Source of the DNA: Bacteroidota bacterium | GTDB taxonomy: Bacteria; Bacteroidota; Bacteroidia; Cytophagales; Cyclobacteriaceae | NCBI GenBank assembly: GCA_018266395.1 | Contig: JAFEAM010000038.1 | Span: 46,741 to 110,740 of the forward strand | DNA length: 64,000 nt | Direction: 5' to 3' | In this document: in pieces, positions 8,639 through 15,572 of the stretch | How the letters are laid out: every line of letters begins with the position of its first letter | How positions within the stretch are numbered: position 1 is the stretch's first letter | Program-made: the position numbers and the translations under genes | Notes under the pieces: generated by a model | Database searches by the model: none | Seen by the model: the letters and a program-made list of their open reading frames with translations, nothing else | Told to the model about the DNA's origin: nothing

Positions 8639-8770
8639 GGCGCCCCAAGCGGATGGGTAATGATGGAGGTGAGAGTTGACAGTGCGTAGGCTTGGTGGTT
8701 CAAAGACCAAGAAAAGGAGGGATGGACGGGATGGGTGCTATTTCGCAATAAGACCAACGAGGGCGCGCGG
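8639..8770. repeat. Cassette-type hairpin repeat, copy A
   Basis: This copy begins GGCGCCCCAAGCGGATGGGTAA and contains TGCGTAGGCTTGGTGGTT, a short loop, ACCAAG, then GGGTGCTATTTC and GACCAACGAGGGCG. It shares its order of words with copies at 9478, 10386, 11300 and 12213. The hairpin arms here read CTTGGT/ACCAAG. It ends 8 bases beyond the 3' end of the gene at 8779-9426. Confidence 0.7.
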
Positions 8771-8778
8771 TAAATATT

Positions 8779-9426
8779 TTATTTGCTGTATATACTTCCT
8801 TTAAAGGCCTCAGTCTTTTTAAACCATAACGCAAGAAACAACATCATCAGGGGTGCAGTTATCGTCCATGGAATGGCTAAAAGCAGGATGGTTTCAGAAA
8901 AATCAGGATAGAAATAAACAAAGGCAATAAGGGGCGTTACCAGGGCATTTGCCAAAAATGCAATCCGCACCCATTTATCAAATCCTTGCCTTTTAAATAG
9001 TGGTAATACAAATGCAGATGCCAACCCCATGCAGATATAACCTACAGCATCAAAGTCCCAGAACATGGAATGTGGGTATTGAACCAGCACTGCAACTTTA
9101 TCTATTTCGCCTTTGAGGTTCATGGGTATCACCGTGGCCAGCTGAACAACATAGTTGGCGGAAACGAACACAGCATACATAACGGTGAAAATCAGCGCCG
9201 CATGGCTCCAGAATTTGTTATCGTTTTCGGTTACATAATGCAAGGCAAGTATTTCAATTATGAAGGGCAGAACTATGCAAAGAGAGAACCCGTAGATAAG
9301 AATTTCATCGTACGGATAGCTTAATAGTCTCAAGAGTTGCAAAGACTGAGCTATTATGAACAATGCATTTGCAGCGAATGCTATTATTCCGGCACGAAAG
9401 CCAATTTTATAAACATTTGTATTCAT
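8779..9426 (-). CDS. Six- to seven-helix membrane protein, function unknown
   Basis: A 215-residue integral membrane protein with about six hydrophobic helices (for example FRAGIIAFAANALFIIAQ, ILIYGFSLCIVLPFIIEIL, ALIFTVMYAVFVSANYVV, VGYICMGLASAFVLPLF and two more near the C-terminus) and no recognised catalytic motif. Family unknown. It is the last gene of a minus-strand series of accessory genes, each followed by the same hairpin repeat (copy A here), so it may be a mobile cassette rather than part of an operon. Confidence 0.65.
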   Translation of the reverse strand: MNTNVYKIGFRAGIIAFAANALFIIAQSLQLLRLLSYPYDEILIYGFSLCIVLPFIIEILALHYVTENDNKFWSHAALIFTVMYAVFVSANYVVQLATVIPMNLKGEIDKVAVLVQYPHSMFWDFDAVGYICMGLASAFVLPLFKRQGFDKWVRIAFLANALVTPLIAFVYFYPDFSETILLLAIPWTITAPLMMLFLALWFKKTEAFKGSIYSK

Positions 9427-9477
9427 TTGTCTGAAACTCTTTTGTGTCGAACGATTGCTCAGTTCCGCGTGGCTGCA

Positions 9478-9674
9478 ATGCTAATCTACGAATTAGACCA
9501 GGCACGTAGGACTTCAAATGCCTGAATTGAGAATTCTAATCCCACCGGAATGACAATGAATGCGTGCGACTCGATAATCCGCGGGCTTGTTGGTTCTGCC
9601 TGCCTGACGGCAGTCAGGCAAACCAACCAAGGGCGGCGCGGGTGCCATTTGGCGGGAAGACCACCGAGGGCGGA
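9478..9674. repeat. Cassette-type hairpin repeat, copy B
   Basis: Left part: TGCTAATCTACGAATTAGAC and ATGAATGCGTGCGACTCGAT. Core: GGGCTTGTTGGTT, then a nested hairpin TGCCTG...CAGGCA, AACCAACCAAGGGCGG, GGTGCCATTTGG and GACCACCGAGGGCGG. It lies 125 bases beyond the 3' end of the VOC gene (9800-10276). Confidence 0.75.
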
Positions 9675-9747
9675 AGGTTAATGGGTAATAGTATCAGCAA
9701 GTCTTGTAGACTATTCTTAGTTGTCGTTACTCGATTTGGTGCATCCC

Positions 9748-9787
9748 TTCCTCGCGGAGTCTCCCGTGAGGGGACTCTGCAGGGGGT
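9748..9787. repeat. REP-like palindrome (GAGTC...GACTC type)
   Basis: CGCGGAGTCTCCCGTGAGGG followed by GACTCTGCAGG forms an imperfect hairpin. The same element occurs at 37137-37167 and in variant form at 37213-37241, so this is another dispersed palindrome family. Confidence 0.55.
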
Positions 9788-9799
9788 TGGCCACTGAAT

Positions 9800-10276
9800 T
9801 CATTTAAGTTCCGACAGTATCAATTTCTTTTGCTTAAATGTGTTTCTCATTGCTCTTTCTCTGACTTTTGGATCGCTACTGTGTATCAAGTCAAAATATT
9901 CAACTGGCACAACTTGCCATGACAAGCCGTACTTGTCTTTGCACCACCCACAAGGTCCTTCTTGCCCTCCATTGGAAGTAAGCGCTTCCCAATAGTAATC
10001 AACCTCGTCCTGGTCTTTACAATTTATCACGAGTGACAATGCTTCATTGAATTTAAACATGGGTCCCGCAGCGAGAATGGAAAATTCCACTCCTGCAAGT
10101 TCCATTACAGCAGTTTCAAAACTGCCATCATTGCCAGCACCGTCAGCATTTGGTGTATTTTCAAATAGACGATAGTCTTTAAGTCTGCCGTCTTTAAATA
10201 TGGACAAATAGTATTCAGTAACCGCGTTGGCATCCTTTTCAACCCAGAGACAGGGGGTGATTTTTTGATTGTTCAT
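9800..10276 (-). CDS. VOC-superfamily (PhnB-like) protein
   Basis: A 158-residue protein typical in length and sequence of the PhnB/3-demethylubiquinone-methyltransferase-like branch of the vicinal-oxygen-chelate superfamily. The start ITPCLWVEKDANAVTEYY matches the family opening, followed by FETAVMELAGVEF, LVINCKDQDEVDYYWEAL and the C-terminal CGWCKDKYGLSWQVVP. Family members bind small molecules and sometimes metal; most are uncharacterised, so the substrate cannot be given. It sits between repeat copies B and C and is transcribed away from an unusually strong hairpin at 10331-10363. VOC proteins are common cargo of gene-cassette arrays. Confidence 0.85.
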   Translation of the reverse strand: MNNQKITPCLWVEKDANAVTEYYLSIFKDGRLKDYRLFENTPNADGAGNDGSFETAVMELAGVEFSILAAGPMFKFNEALSLVINCKDQDEVDYYWEALTSNGGQEGPCGWCKDKYGLSWQVVPVEYFDLIHSSDPKVRERAMRNTFKQKKLILSELK

Positions 10277-10330
10277 GGGATTTGATTTTATGATCGTTGA
10301 TAATTAGTATGACGTTGCGGTGTGGGAGTT

Positions 10331-10363
10331 TGGTATTCTCCGGATGGCGTCCGGAGAATGCCA
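10331..10363. repeat. Long perfect hairpin upstream of the VOC gene
   Basis: TGGTATTCTCCGGA (10331-10344), loop TGGCG, then TCCGGAGAATGCCA (10350-10363): 14 paired positions including one T-G wobble. It lies 55 bases upstream of the VOC start on the other strand and next to repeat copy C. It has no T tract, so it is more likely part of the repeat or a structured leader than a terminator. Confidence 0.65.
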
Positions 10364-10385
10364 GGCGCGACTGGTTCGCGGCCTC

Positions 10386-10574
10386 GCACATGCCGGGTGT
10401 TGCTAGGGAACTAATTTACAAATTAAGCGGTGACTGGAGGATTGCACATATCAGAAGGTAATCCTAATTCCATCGATGGATAATGAATGCGTGCGACTTG
10501 ATTGTGAATAGGCTTGTCGGTTCCAGCAGCCAAGGGGGGAGCGGCTGCTATTTGGAAGGGAGACCAACGGGCGG
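10386..10574. repeat. Cassette-type hairpin repeat, copy C
   Basis: Left part: ACATGCCGGGTGTTGCTA and CTAATTTACAAATTA, nearly identical to copy D. Then ATGAATGCGTGCGACTTGAT, a shortened arm pair CTTGTCGGTT/AGCCAAG, GGCTGCTATTTGG and GACCAACGGGCGG. It lies 103 bases beyond the restored 3' end of the ParE-type toxin. Confidence 0.75.
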
Positions 10575-10676
10575 AGTGCATATGACTTTTGCAGTATAGG
10601 AGCGATTGATAAATAATCCGCCAGCGTAGAAGACTCTTGATCACAAATTGGATTATCTCTATGATATTAATAGTGC

Positions 10677-10980
10677 TCAAGTTAAAAATCCTTTTCGCTT
10701 GGGTCCTGATCTGGTGTCAAAGAAATTCAGAAGAATGATTTCTTCGTCAGTAACTCTGTAAAAAAAGTCGGTTGTGTTTTGTCAGCAAGAAACCCCGAAT
10801 TTTTCTTTCATGGTTTTCTAAGGTTCCCAATTCAGGTTGGTCTGAAATTAAATCGATTATGTCGTAAGTCTTCCTGACGAAGTTTTGGGTAACATTCGGC
10901 CCCCATTCTTGCTCCAAATAATCAATGATTTTGTTGAACTTGTTGTTGGCCCTTCTTGTCCAAACTATTTTCTTAGCCAT
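10677..10980 (-). pseudogene. RelE/ParE-type toxin, frameshifted in a T7 run
   Basis: The open part (77 residues, MAKKIVWTRRANNKFNKI, then GFLLTKHNRLF) is a RelE/ParE-superfamily toxin of the kind that inhibits gyrase or cleaves mRNA. After LF the frame runs into a premature stop at 10747. Removing one base from the seven-base homopolymer at 10760-10766 restores a normal C-terminus (YRVTDEEIILLNFFDTR, then SGPKRKGFLT) ending with TGA at 10677-10679, giving the usual length near 100 residues. So the gene is intact except for a +1 homopolymer change: a real mutation, phase variation or a sequencing error. Its start overlaps the antitoxin by 16 bases. Confidence 0.8.
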
Positions 10981-11204
10981 TTGTCATGCTGTCCTCTAAC
11001 TTCCTCGTGGCTAATTAAATTCTTTGGGTCAGAACTTTCCGCATATGAAATCAAAAGTTCATCCTTTTCCTCAGAACTTAAGGAGTCCCAAAGCCCCCCA
11101 GTCTGGTTCTTATTCAGTCTTTGTATCAGTTCAAAATAGCCCTTTAAGGTTTCTTCATTTTCAATATGGTCTATCAGCTTATGGAATGCTTCTTTGGTAC
11201 TCAT
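10965..11204 (-). CDS. Antitoxin partner of the ParE-type toxin
   Basis: A 79-residue acidic, helical protein (MSTKEAFHKLIDHIENEETL...SSEEKDELLISYAESSDPKNLISHEEV) whose last 16 bases overlap the start of the toxin, the classic coupled arrangement. The C-terminal phrase ending EVRGQHDKWLRK is similar to antitoxins that wrap around ParE toxins. The DNA-binding domain is not obvious. It is intact, whereas its toxin is frameshifted. The cassette is bounded by repeat copies D (upstream) and C (downstream). Confidence 0.75.
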   Translation of the reverse strand: MSTKEAFHKLIDHIENEETLKGYFELIQRLNKNQTGGLWDSLSSEEKDELLISYAESSDPKNLISHEEVRGQHDKWLRK

Positions 11205-11299
11205 AATTTCAATAATTCATTGTTCAATTTACTCGATTCTCCCGTGTTTTGAAAGTTAGCAATAACCGATAACGTCCCATGCGCATACTCGCAGGATCG

Positions 11300-11520
11300 C
11301 AACATACCGGGTGTTGCTAAGAAACTAATTTACAAATTATAAGGTGACTATAGGATTGCACATACCAGAAGGTAATCCCAATCCAATCGATGGGCAATGA
11401 GTACGTGCGACTTGATGGCACGTAGGCTAGTTGGTTCTGCCTGCCTGACGGCAGTCAGGGAAACCAACTAGGGCAAGGGCAGGGTGGGTGCTATTTGTCG
11501 AGAAGATCAACGAGGGCGGA
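11300..11520. repeat. Cassette-type hairpin repeat, copy D
   Basis: The longest copy: ACATACCGGGTGTTGCTAAG, CTAATTTACAAATTA, ATGAGTACGTGCGACTTGAT, arm CTAGTTGGTT, nested TGCCTGCCTGACGGCAGTCA, arm AACCAACTAG, GGGTGCTATTTG and GATCAACGAGGGCGG. The outer arms read CTAG...CTAG where copy E reads CTTG...CAAG, a compensatory change. It ends 10 bases beyond the 3' end of the hepT remnant. An inverted pair TTAGCAA (11258) / TTGCTAA (11313) flanks its left side. Confidence 0.8.
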
Positions 11521-11529
11521 GGCCCTCAC

Positions 11530-11842
11530 TCAATTACTTTTCTTGGCTTCCTCTTTTAGAGGTCTCAAATGTCGTGTACCAGATAATAGAGTCGTCAACA
11601 TTGTCGTAAGAGTGGATCAACCGATTTCTCAGACTGATTATCTGAGACGCGTTCATTTGAGCCTGATTCTTTTAAAAATTTATTGACTGCTTCTCCTGTA
11701 ATACCTAAATGTCTTTCGACAGCTCCTTTTGTTTGAGATCTTTCTCGTAGTCAGCGAATGATTTTAAATCTCTTGTAAAAGTCTCAATTAGTTCAATTGA
11801 GTTTATGATGTCAGACAAAAACGTTTTCTCCTTCTCTGTCAT
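11530..11842 (-). pseudogene. hepT: hepT-like HEPN toxin, three frameshifts
   Basis: No single open frame spans this stretch, but stepping through frames recovers an almost complete HepT: MTEKEKTFLSDIINSIELIE and DYEKDLK in frame one; KGAVERHLGITGEAVNKFLK in a second; SLRNRLIHSYDNVDDSIIWY in a third; HLRPLKEEAKKSN before TGA at 11530-11532 in a fourth. The HEPN RNase motif R-x4-H (RNRLIH) with the following Tyr is still readable. At least three indels make it non-functional. It overlaps the end of the intact mntA by 32 bases, the standard MntA-HepT order. Confidence 0.85.
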
Positions 11843-12152
11843 AAATCAACTTTTTTGTCCGATCAATATTTGCCTTCAGATAGGGATTTCGAATTGAGTC
11901 CTCAGTCAATAAGTCTACCTTCCACTTGAAAAGTCCTTCAAGTTTGTCCCATAACGAAAGAAGTGCTTCTCCCCGGTCAATAGGGTCGTCAATGTCCACC
12001 TTAACAACAATGTCGATGTCGCTTTTTTCAGAGTCAAAATGGTCAGTGATCGATGACCCAAAGGCATAGATTTTGTCGACTTTGTGAGAACGACATAGTT
12101 CAACAAAGTCGGTATACCTTTCTCTTATTAAAGTCATCAAATCCATATCCAA
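11811..12152 (-). CDS. mntA: MntA-type minimal nucleotidyltransferase antitoxin
   Basis: A 113-residue protein of the minimal nucleotidyltransferase family. The polymerase-beta-like active site is visible: GSS (about 32-34), then DIDIVV with Asp45 and Asp47, and a third carboxylate in KVDLLTED (Asp80). In characterised pairs MntA AMPylates and silences the HEPN toxin HepT. Here mntA is complete while the downstream hepT carries three frameshifts. Alternative in-frame starts exist at residues 3 and 6. The pair lies between repeat copies E and D. Confidence 0.85.
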   Translation of the reverse strand: MDMDLMTLIRERYTDFVELCRSHKVDKIYAFGSSITDHFDSEKSDIDIVVKVDIDDPIDRGEALLSLWDKLEGLFKWKVDLLTEDSIRNPYLKANIDRTKKLIYDREGENVFV

Positions 12153-12212
12153 ATATACCTAATTTTTGGCCGTCACTTTTTTGAGGCGCCTGGGAACTGT
12201 GAGCGACTTGAC

Positions 12213-12370
12213 AGGCGCTCCCAAGTGGATGGGTATGAAGGGGGAGAGACTTGATAGTGCGTAGGCTTGTTGGTTCTGGAAACCAACAAGGGCGGCGTGG
12301 GTGCAATTCGACAAGAAGCCAACGAGGGCGGGGTGGGTGCTATTTGGCAAGAAGTCCAACCGAGGGCGGG
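12213..12370. repeat. Cassette-type hairpin repeat, copy E (with internal duplication)
   Basis: This copy begins GGCGCTCCCAAGTGGATGGGTA, as copy A does. Its compact hairpin is GGCTTGTTGGTT-CTGG-AAACCAACAAGG, followed by two consecutive versions of the tail: GGTGCAATTCGACAAGAAGC with CAACGAGGGCGG, then GGTGCTATTTGGCAAGAAGT with CAACCGAGGGCGG. It lies 74 bases beyond the 3' end of the helical-repeat gene at 12444, marking the upstream end of the repeat-punctuated region. Confidence 0.75.
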
Positions 12371-12443
12371 CAGGAAACAATCACCGTGCCCAGTTGGTCA
12401 CCGATGCCAAGAAGATTCGTTTACCAGCAACTCAAAATTCTGA

Positions 12444-12965
12444 TCACTCCAAAATCGGATGCGGAGCATCGGAGGGGCGCTCCTCCAGGTTGAATTGCAT
12501 GATGGTGCGTGCACAAGTATTCCATCGCAGAACAGGATCGTTGTTCCCGGAAGGAGCCAATGTGCTCGCTTTCTCATAATAATCCATGGCCTCGAGATAC
12601 CACTCGTACGCATCATAATCGGAACCGTGTACGGCTGATGCAAGCGCCACGGAGCCTTGTCGTTCATGGACAATGCCGGTATAATAAAGCCGGCTGTAAT
12701 CGTCTTTCAGTTTGTTGGCAATTTCCTGAGCTTGTTTGGCCGCGTTAGGCGCCGAGCCGAATTGATCCGTGAGTGCAAGCAACAGTACGATAGAAGCTTT
12801 CTGGTTATTGGCATCTACATCCAAAATGTCGAGACAGATGCTTTCGGCCAGTTTAGGTTGATTCAACAGGCGGTAGTGCTCGGCTTTGTTGAGCGCGCTT
12901 TCAACGGCTTCCCTGGCGAGTGGCTTCAGGGAGAAAACCTTCTTATTTGTCTCACTAGTGCTCAT
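12444..12965 (-). CDS. TPR-like helical protein at the end of the sdh operon
   Basis: A 173-residue all-helical protein resembling tetratricopeptide repeats: ALNKAEHYRLLNQPKLAESICLDILDVDANN and later AYEWYLEAMDYYEKASTLAPSGNNDPVLRWNTCARTI. There is no signal peptide or membrane segment, so it is cytoplasmic. It starts 12 bases after the sdhB stop and is therefore almost certainly co-transcribed with sdhCAB. It could help assemble or tether the complex, but that is inference from position only. Confidence 0.7.
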   Translation of the reverse strand: MSTSETNKKVFSLKPLAREAVESALNKAEHYRLLNQPKLAESICLDILDVDANNQKASIVLLLALTDQFGSAPNAAKQAQEIANKLKDDYSRLYYTGIVHERQGSVALASAVHGSDYDAYEWYLEAMDYYEKASTLAPSGNNDPVLRWNTCARTIMQFNLEERPSDAPHPILE

Positions 12966-12977
12966 ATCGAAGAGTAT

Positions 12978-13721
12978 CTATTTAAATATCCGAAAAAATC
13001 TCATAATCGGGTCATAATATTTGTCCACCACCCGCTCTTTCAGAGGAATTATGGCGTTGTCCGTTATCGTGATGTTTTCCGGGCAAACGGTAGTACAGCA
13101 TTTGGTGATGTTGCAAAAGCCGATACCGCCTTCATCCTTGAGGTCGCCACGTCGGTCTTCCACATCGAGTGGATGCATTTCCAATGCTGCCGTGTATACC
13201 AGATGACGAGGCCCGACAAACTCTTCATGCAGGTTGTGCTCACGAAGAACATGGCAGACGTCCTGGCACAGGAAACATTCTATACACTTCCTGAACTCCT
13301 GCACCCGGTCTATGTCGCTTTGTGCCATCCTCCACGTTCCGTCTGGAGCATCGGGAGGACGCGGTTTGAATTTTTTGATCTTTTTCTTCGTCCTGAAATT
13401 GACTGACACGTCCGTAACGAGGTCGCGGATGACAGGGAAAGATTTCATCGGCTGGATCATCACGGGCTTGCCCTCTGGCATGTCGCCCATGCGCGTCATG
13501 CACATGAGTCTGGGTCTTCCGTTGATTTCTGCGGAACATGATCCACATTTCCCTGCCTTGCAGTTCCATCGCACTGCCAGGTCGCTGGCGCTTTCCGCCT
13601 GGATCTGGTGAACGGCATCGAGCACCACCATCCCCTCGGTAATGTCTGTTTCATAATCCTGAAACTTCCCGTCACCAGGAGATCCATTCGACCGCCAGAT
13701 CTTAAATGTTACTTTGGTCAT
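12978..13721 (-). CDS. sdhB: Succinate dehydrogenase iron-sulfur subunit (Sdh1 type)
   Basis: A 247-residue ferredoxin-like electron-transfer subunit. Cys54, Cys59, Cys62 (CKAGKCGSC) and Cys74 ligate the 2Fe-2S cluster. Cys146, 149, 152 and 156 (CIECFLCQDVC), together with Cys203, 208/209 and 213 (CNITKCCTTVCP), hold the 4Fe-4S and 3Fe-4S clusters. Long stretches (RWNCKAGKCGSCSAEINGRP, RKCIECFLCQ, CNITKCCT) match what I recall of the mycobacterial Sdh1 iron-sulfur subunit more closely than the usual SdhB. It passes electrons from SdhA to the membrane subunit. The gap to sdhA is 36 bases. Confidence 0.95.
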   Translation of the reverse strand: MTKVTFKIWRSNGSPGDGKFQDYETDITEGMVVLDAVHQIQAESASDLAVRWNCKAGKCGSCSAEINGRPRLMCMTRMGDMPEGKPVMIQPMKSFPVIRDLVTDVSVNFRTKKKIKKFKPRPPDAPDGTWRMAQSDIDRVQEFRKCIECFLCQDVCHVLREHNLHEEFVGPRHLVYTAALEMHPLDVEDRRGDLKDEGGIGFCNITKCCTTVCPENITITDNAIIPLKERVVDKYYDPIMRFFRIFK

Positions 13722-13757
13722 CCTTTTTGGTTATTCTCAAGTAACAATGAACCTAAA

Positions 13758-15572
13758 CTATTTCATCTCTTCGATTATCTGCTTCAAATCCTCCCTCATC
13801 TTTTCCTTCTGCACCCGTTCCATCTTCATATTCCCAGCAGCATCTTTTTTGATGCTGATGTTGACGTTTCCGAATTCTTCGCTCTTGTCGGGAAAATCTT
13901 CCCTGAAATGTCCGCCCCGGCTTTCCTTGCGGTCGATGGCTGCACGCGTGATCGCCTCGGCTACTGTCACCATGTGTGGCAGTTCGATGGCTGTATGCCA
14001 TCCTGGGTTATATCCACGGTTGCCGTCACAGGAGACCTGTTCAACTTGTTTCTTAAGCGCTTCGATCTTATCGAGGGCTGCATTCAGATCTTTTTCGTTT
14101 CTCACAATACCCACCAGTTCCTGCATGAAGTCCTGCATCTGCGACTGGATCTGAAAAGCGTTTTGTCCGCTGCCAGAACGATTGAAGGGGGCCAGGGATT
14201 CCTCAATTATCCTTTGAATCTGGTCCACACTTGCTGACGGAATGGTATTCTCTTTGGCATACTTTGCCGCAAACTCGCCGGCACGTTTCCCAAAAACCAG
14301 CAGGTCAGAGAGTGAATTACCGCCGAGCCTGTTTGCACCATGGAGTCCGGCTGCACATTCGCCGGCAGCAAATAACCCGGATACACTCGTCATTTGCGTA
14401 TCCGCATTGACTTTGACACCGCCCATAATATAATGCGTAGTGGGCCCCACTTCCATGGGCTCCTTCGTGATGTCTACGCCAGCCAGTTCCTTGAACTGAT
14501 GGTACATGCTGGGAAGTTTTTTCCTGATGTGCTCCGGTGCATTCGAGATTTTCTCCTTGATCCAGGCGATATCAAGAAATACACCTCCATGAGGCGAACC
14601 ACGACCTTCCCGGATTTCGCGCATGATGCACCGAGCCACATGGTCCCGCGTCAGCAATTCAGGAGGACGCCTGGCATTCTTGTCTCCCTGCGTGTAGCGC
14701 CAGCCTTCTTCTTCATCCATCGAGGTCTGGTTCTTGTAGTTTTCAGGGATATCGTCGAACATAAAGCGGCGGCCTTTGTTGTTGCGCAATACACCTCCTT
14801 CGCCGCGAACACCTTCAGTGATCAAAAGGCCACGTACACTTGGCGGCCACACCATGCCGGTAGGATGGAATTGCACGAATTCCATGTCAATGAGTTCGGC
14901 GCCGGCGTGATAGGCGAGAGAAATGCCTCCACCCGTACAATCCCAGCTGTTGCTGGAGATCTTGTAGATGCGACCCATGCCGCCAGTGGCAATGATCACC
15001 GCTTTCGATTCGAATACTTTGAAGAGCCCTTTTTCCCGGTCATAGCCAATTGCTCCAGTAATTTTTCCTGAATAGGTGAGGAGACGGATGATGGTGAACT
15101 CCTGGTAGATTTCGATCCCCTGGTGAATTCCATGATCTTGCAATGTGCGGATCATCTCCAGCCCTGTTCTATCGCCGACGTGGGCGAGGCGCGGGTATCT
15201 GTGTCCTCCGAAATTCCGCTGAAGGATTCTTCCGTCGTCAGTGCGGTCGAACACTGCCCCCCAGGCTTCAAGTTCTTTCACGCGATCAGGAGATTCCTTC
15301 GCATGGATCTCCGCCATGCGCCAGTTATTTAGGTATTGGCCGCCACGCATGGTGTCAGCAAAATGAACTTTCCAGCTGTCGCGGTCATCGACATTGGCGA
15401 GGGCTGCTGCAACACCGCCTTCCGCCATTACGGTGTGTGCTTTGCCCAGGAGCGAACGGCAAACCATTCCAACCGAAACACCCAACGCGGAGGCTTCAAT
15501 GGCTGCACGCAGTCCGGCGCCGCCAGAGCCAATGACGAGGACATCGTGTTTAACGGTTGTGTATCCTTCCAT
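13758..15572 (-). CDS. sdhA: Succinate dehydrogenase flavoprotein subunit
   Basis: A 604-residue catalytic subunit that oxidises succinate to fumarate in the citric acid cycle. The FAD-binding motif VLVIGSGGAG is at about 11-20. His46 in GKAHTVMAEGG aligns with the histidine that carries covalent FAD. QFHPTGMVWPPSVRG, the active-site region RDHVARCI and NRLGGNSLSDLLVFG are all present. The start at 15572 is chosen because ATG overlaps the sdhC stop by one base (TGATG), a coupled junction, although the frame is open 13 codons further. The sequence resembles the mycobacterial Sdh1 flavoprotein. Confidence 0.96.
   Translation of the reverse strand: MEGYTTVKHDVLVIGSGGAGLRAAIEASALGVSVGMVCRSLLGKAHTVMAEGGVAAALANVDDRDSWKVHFADTMRGGQYLNNWRMAEIHAKESPDRVKELEAWGAVFDRTDDGRILQRNFGGHRYPRLAHVGDRTGLEMIRTLQDHGIHQGIEIYQEFTIIRLLTYSGKITGAIGYDREKGLFKVFESKAVIIATGGMGRIYKISSNSWDCTGGGISLAYHAGAELIDMEFVQFHPTGMVWPPSVRGLLITEGVRGEGGVLRNNKGRRFMFDDIPENYKNQTSMDEEEGWRYTQGDKNARRPPELLTRDHVARCIMREIREGRGSPHGGVFLDIAWIKEKISNAPEHIRKKLPSMYHQFKELAGVDITKEPMEVGPTTHYIMGGVKVNADTQMTSVSGLFAAGECAAGLHGANRLGGNSLSDLLVFGKRAGEFAAKYAKENTIPSASVDQIQRIIEESLAPFNRSGSGQNAFQIQSQMQDFMQELVGIVRNEKDLNAALDKIEALKKQVEQVSCDGNRGYNPGWHTAIELPHMVTVAEAITRAAIDRKESRGGHFREDFPDKSEEFGNVNISIKKDAAGNMKMERVQKEKMREDLKQIIEEMK

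Noticed and set aside
10760-10766. Programmed -1 ribosomal frameshift at the T-run of the ParE-type toxin
   Set aside because: The slippery word T TTT TTA is present, but a -1 shift does not reach the restoring frame; a +1 change (loss of one T) is needed.
8639-12370. CRISPR array
   Set aside because: Repeat units are about 1 kb apart with genes between, and no cas gene is visible.
12657-13406. 249-codon plus-strand frame spanning the helical-repeat gene and sdhB
   Set aside because: It lies antisense to two well-supported genes and crosses their boundary; no domain can be recognised.
13608-14237. Long plus-strand frame antisense to sdhA/sdhB
   Set aside because: Its composition follows from the codon structure of the sdh genes, which have full family motifs on the other strand.
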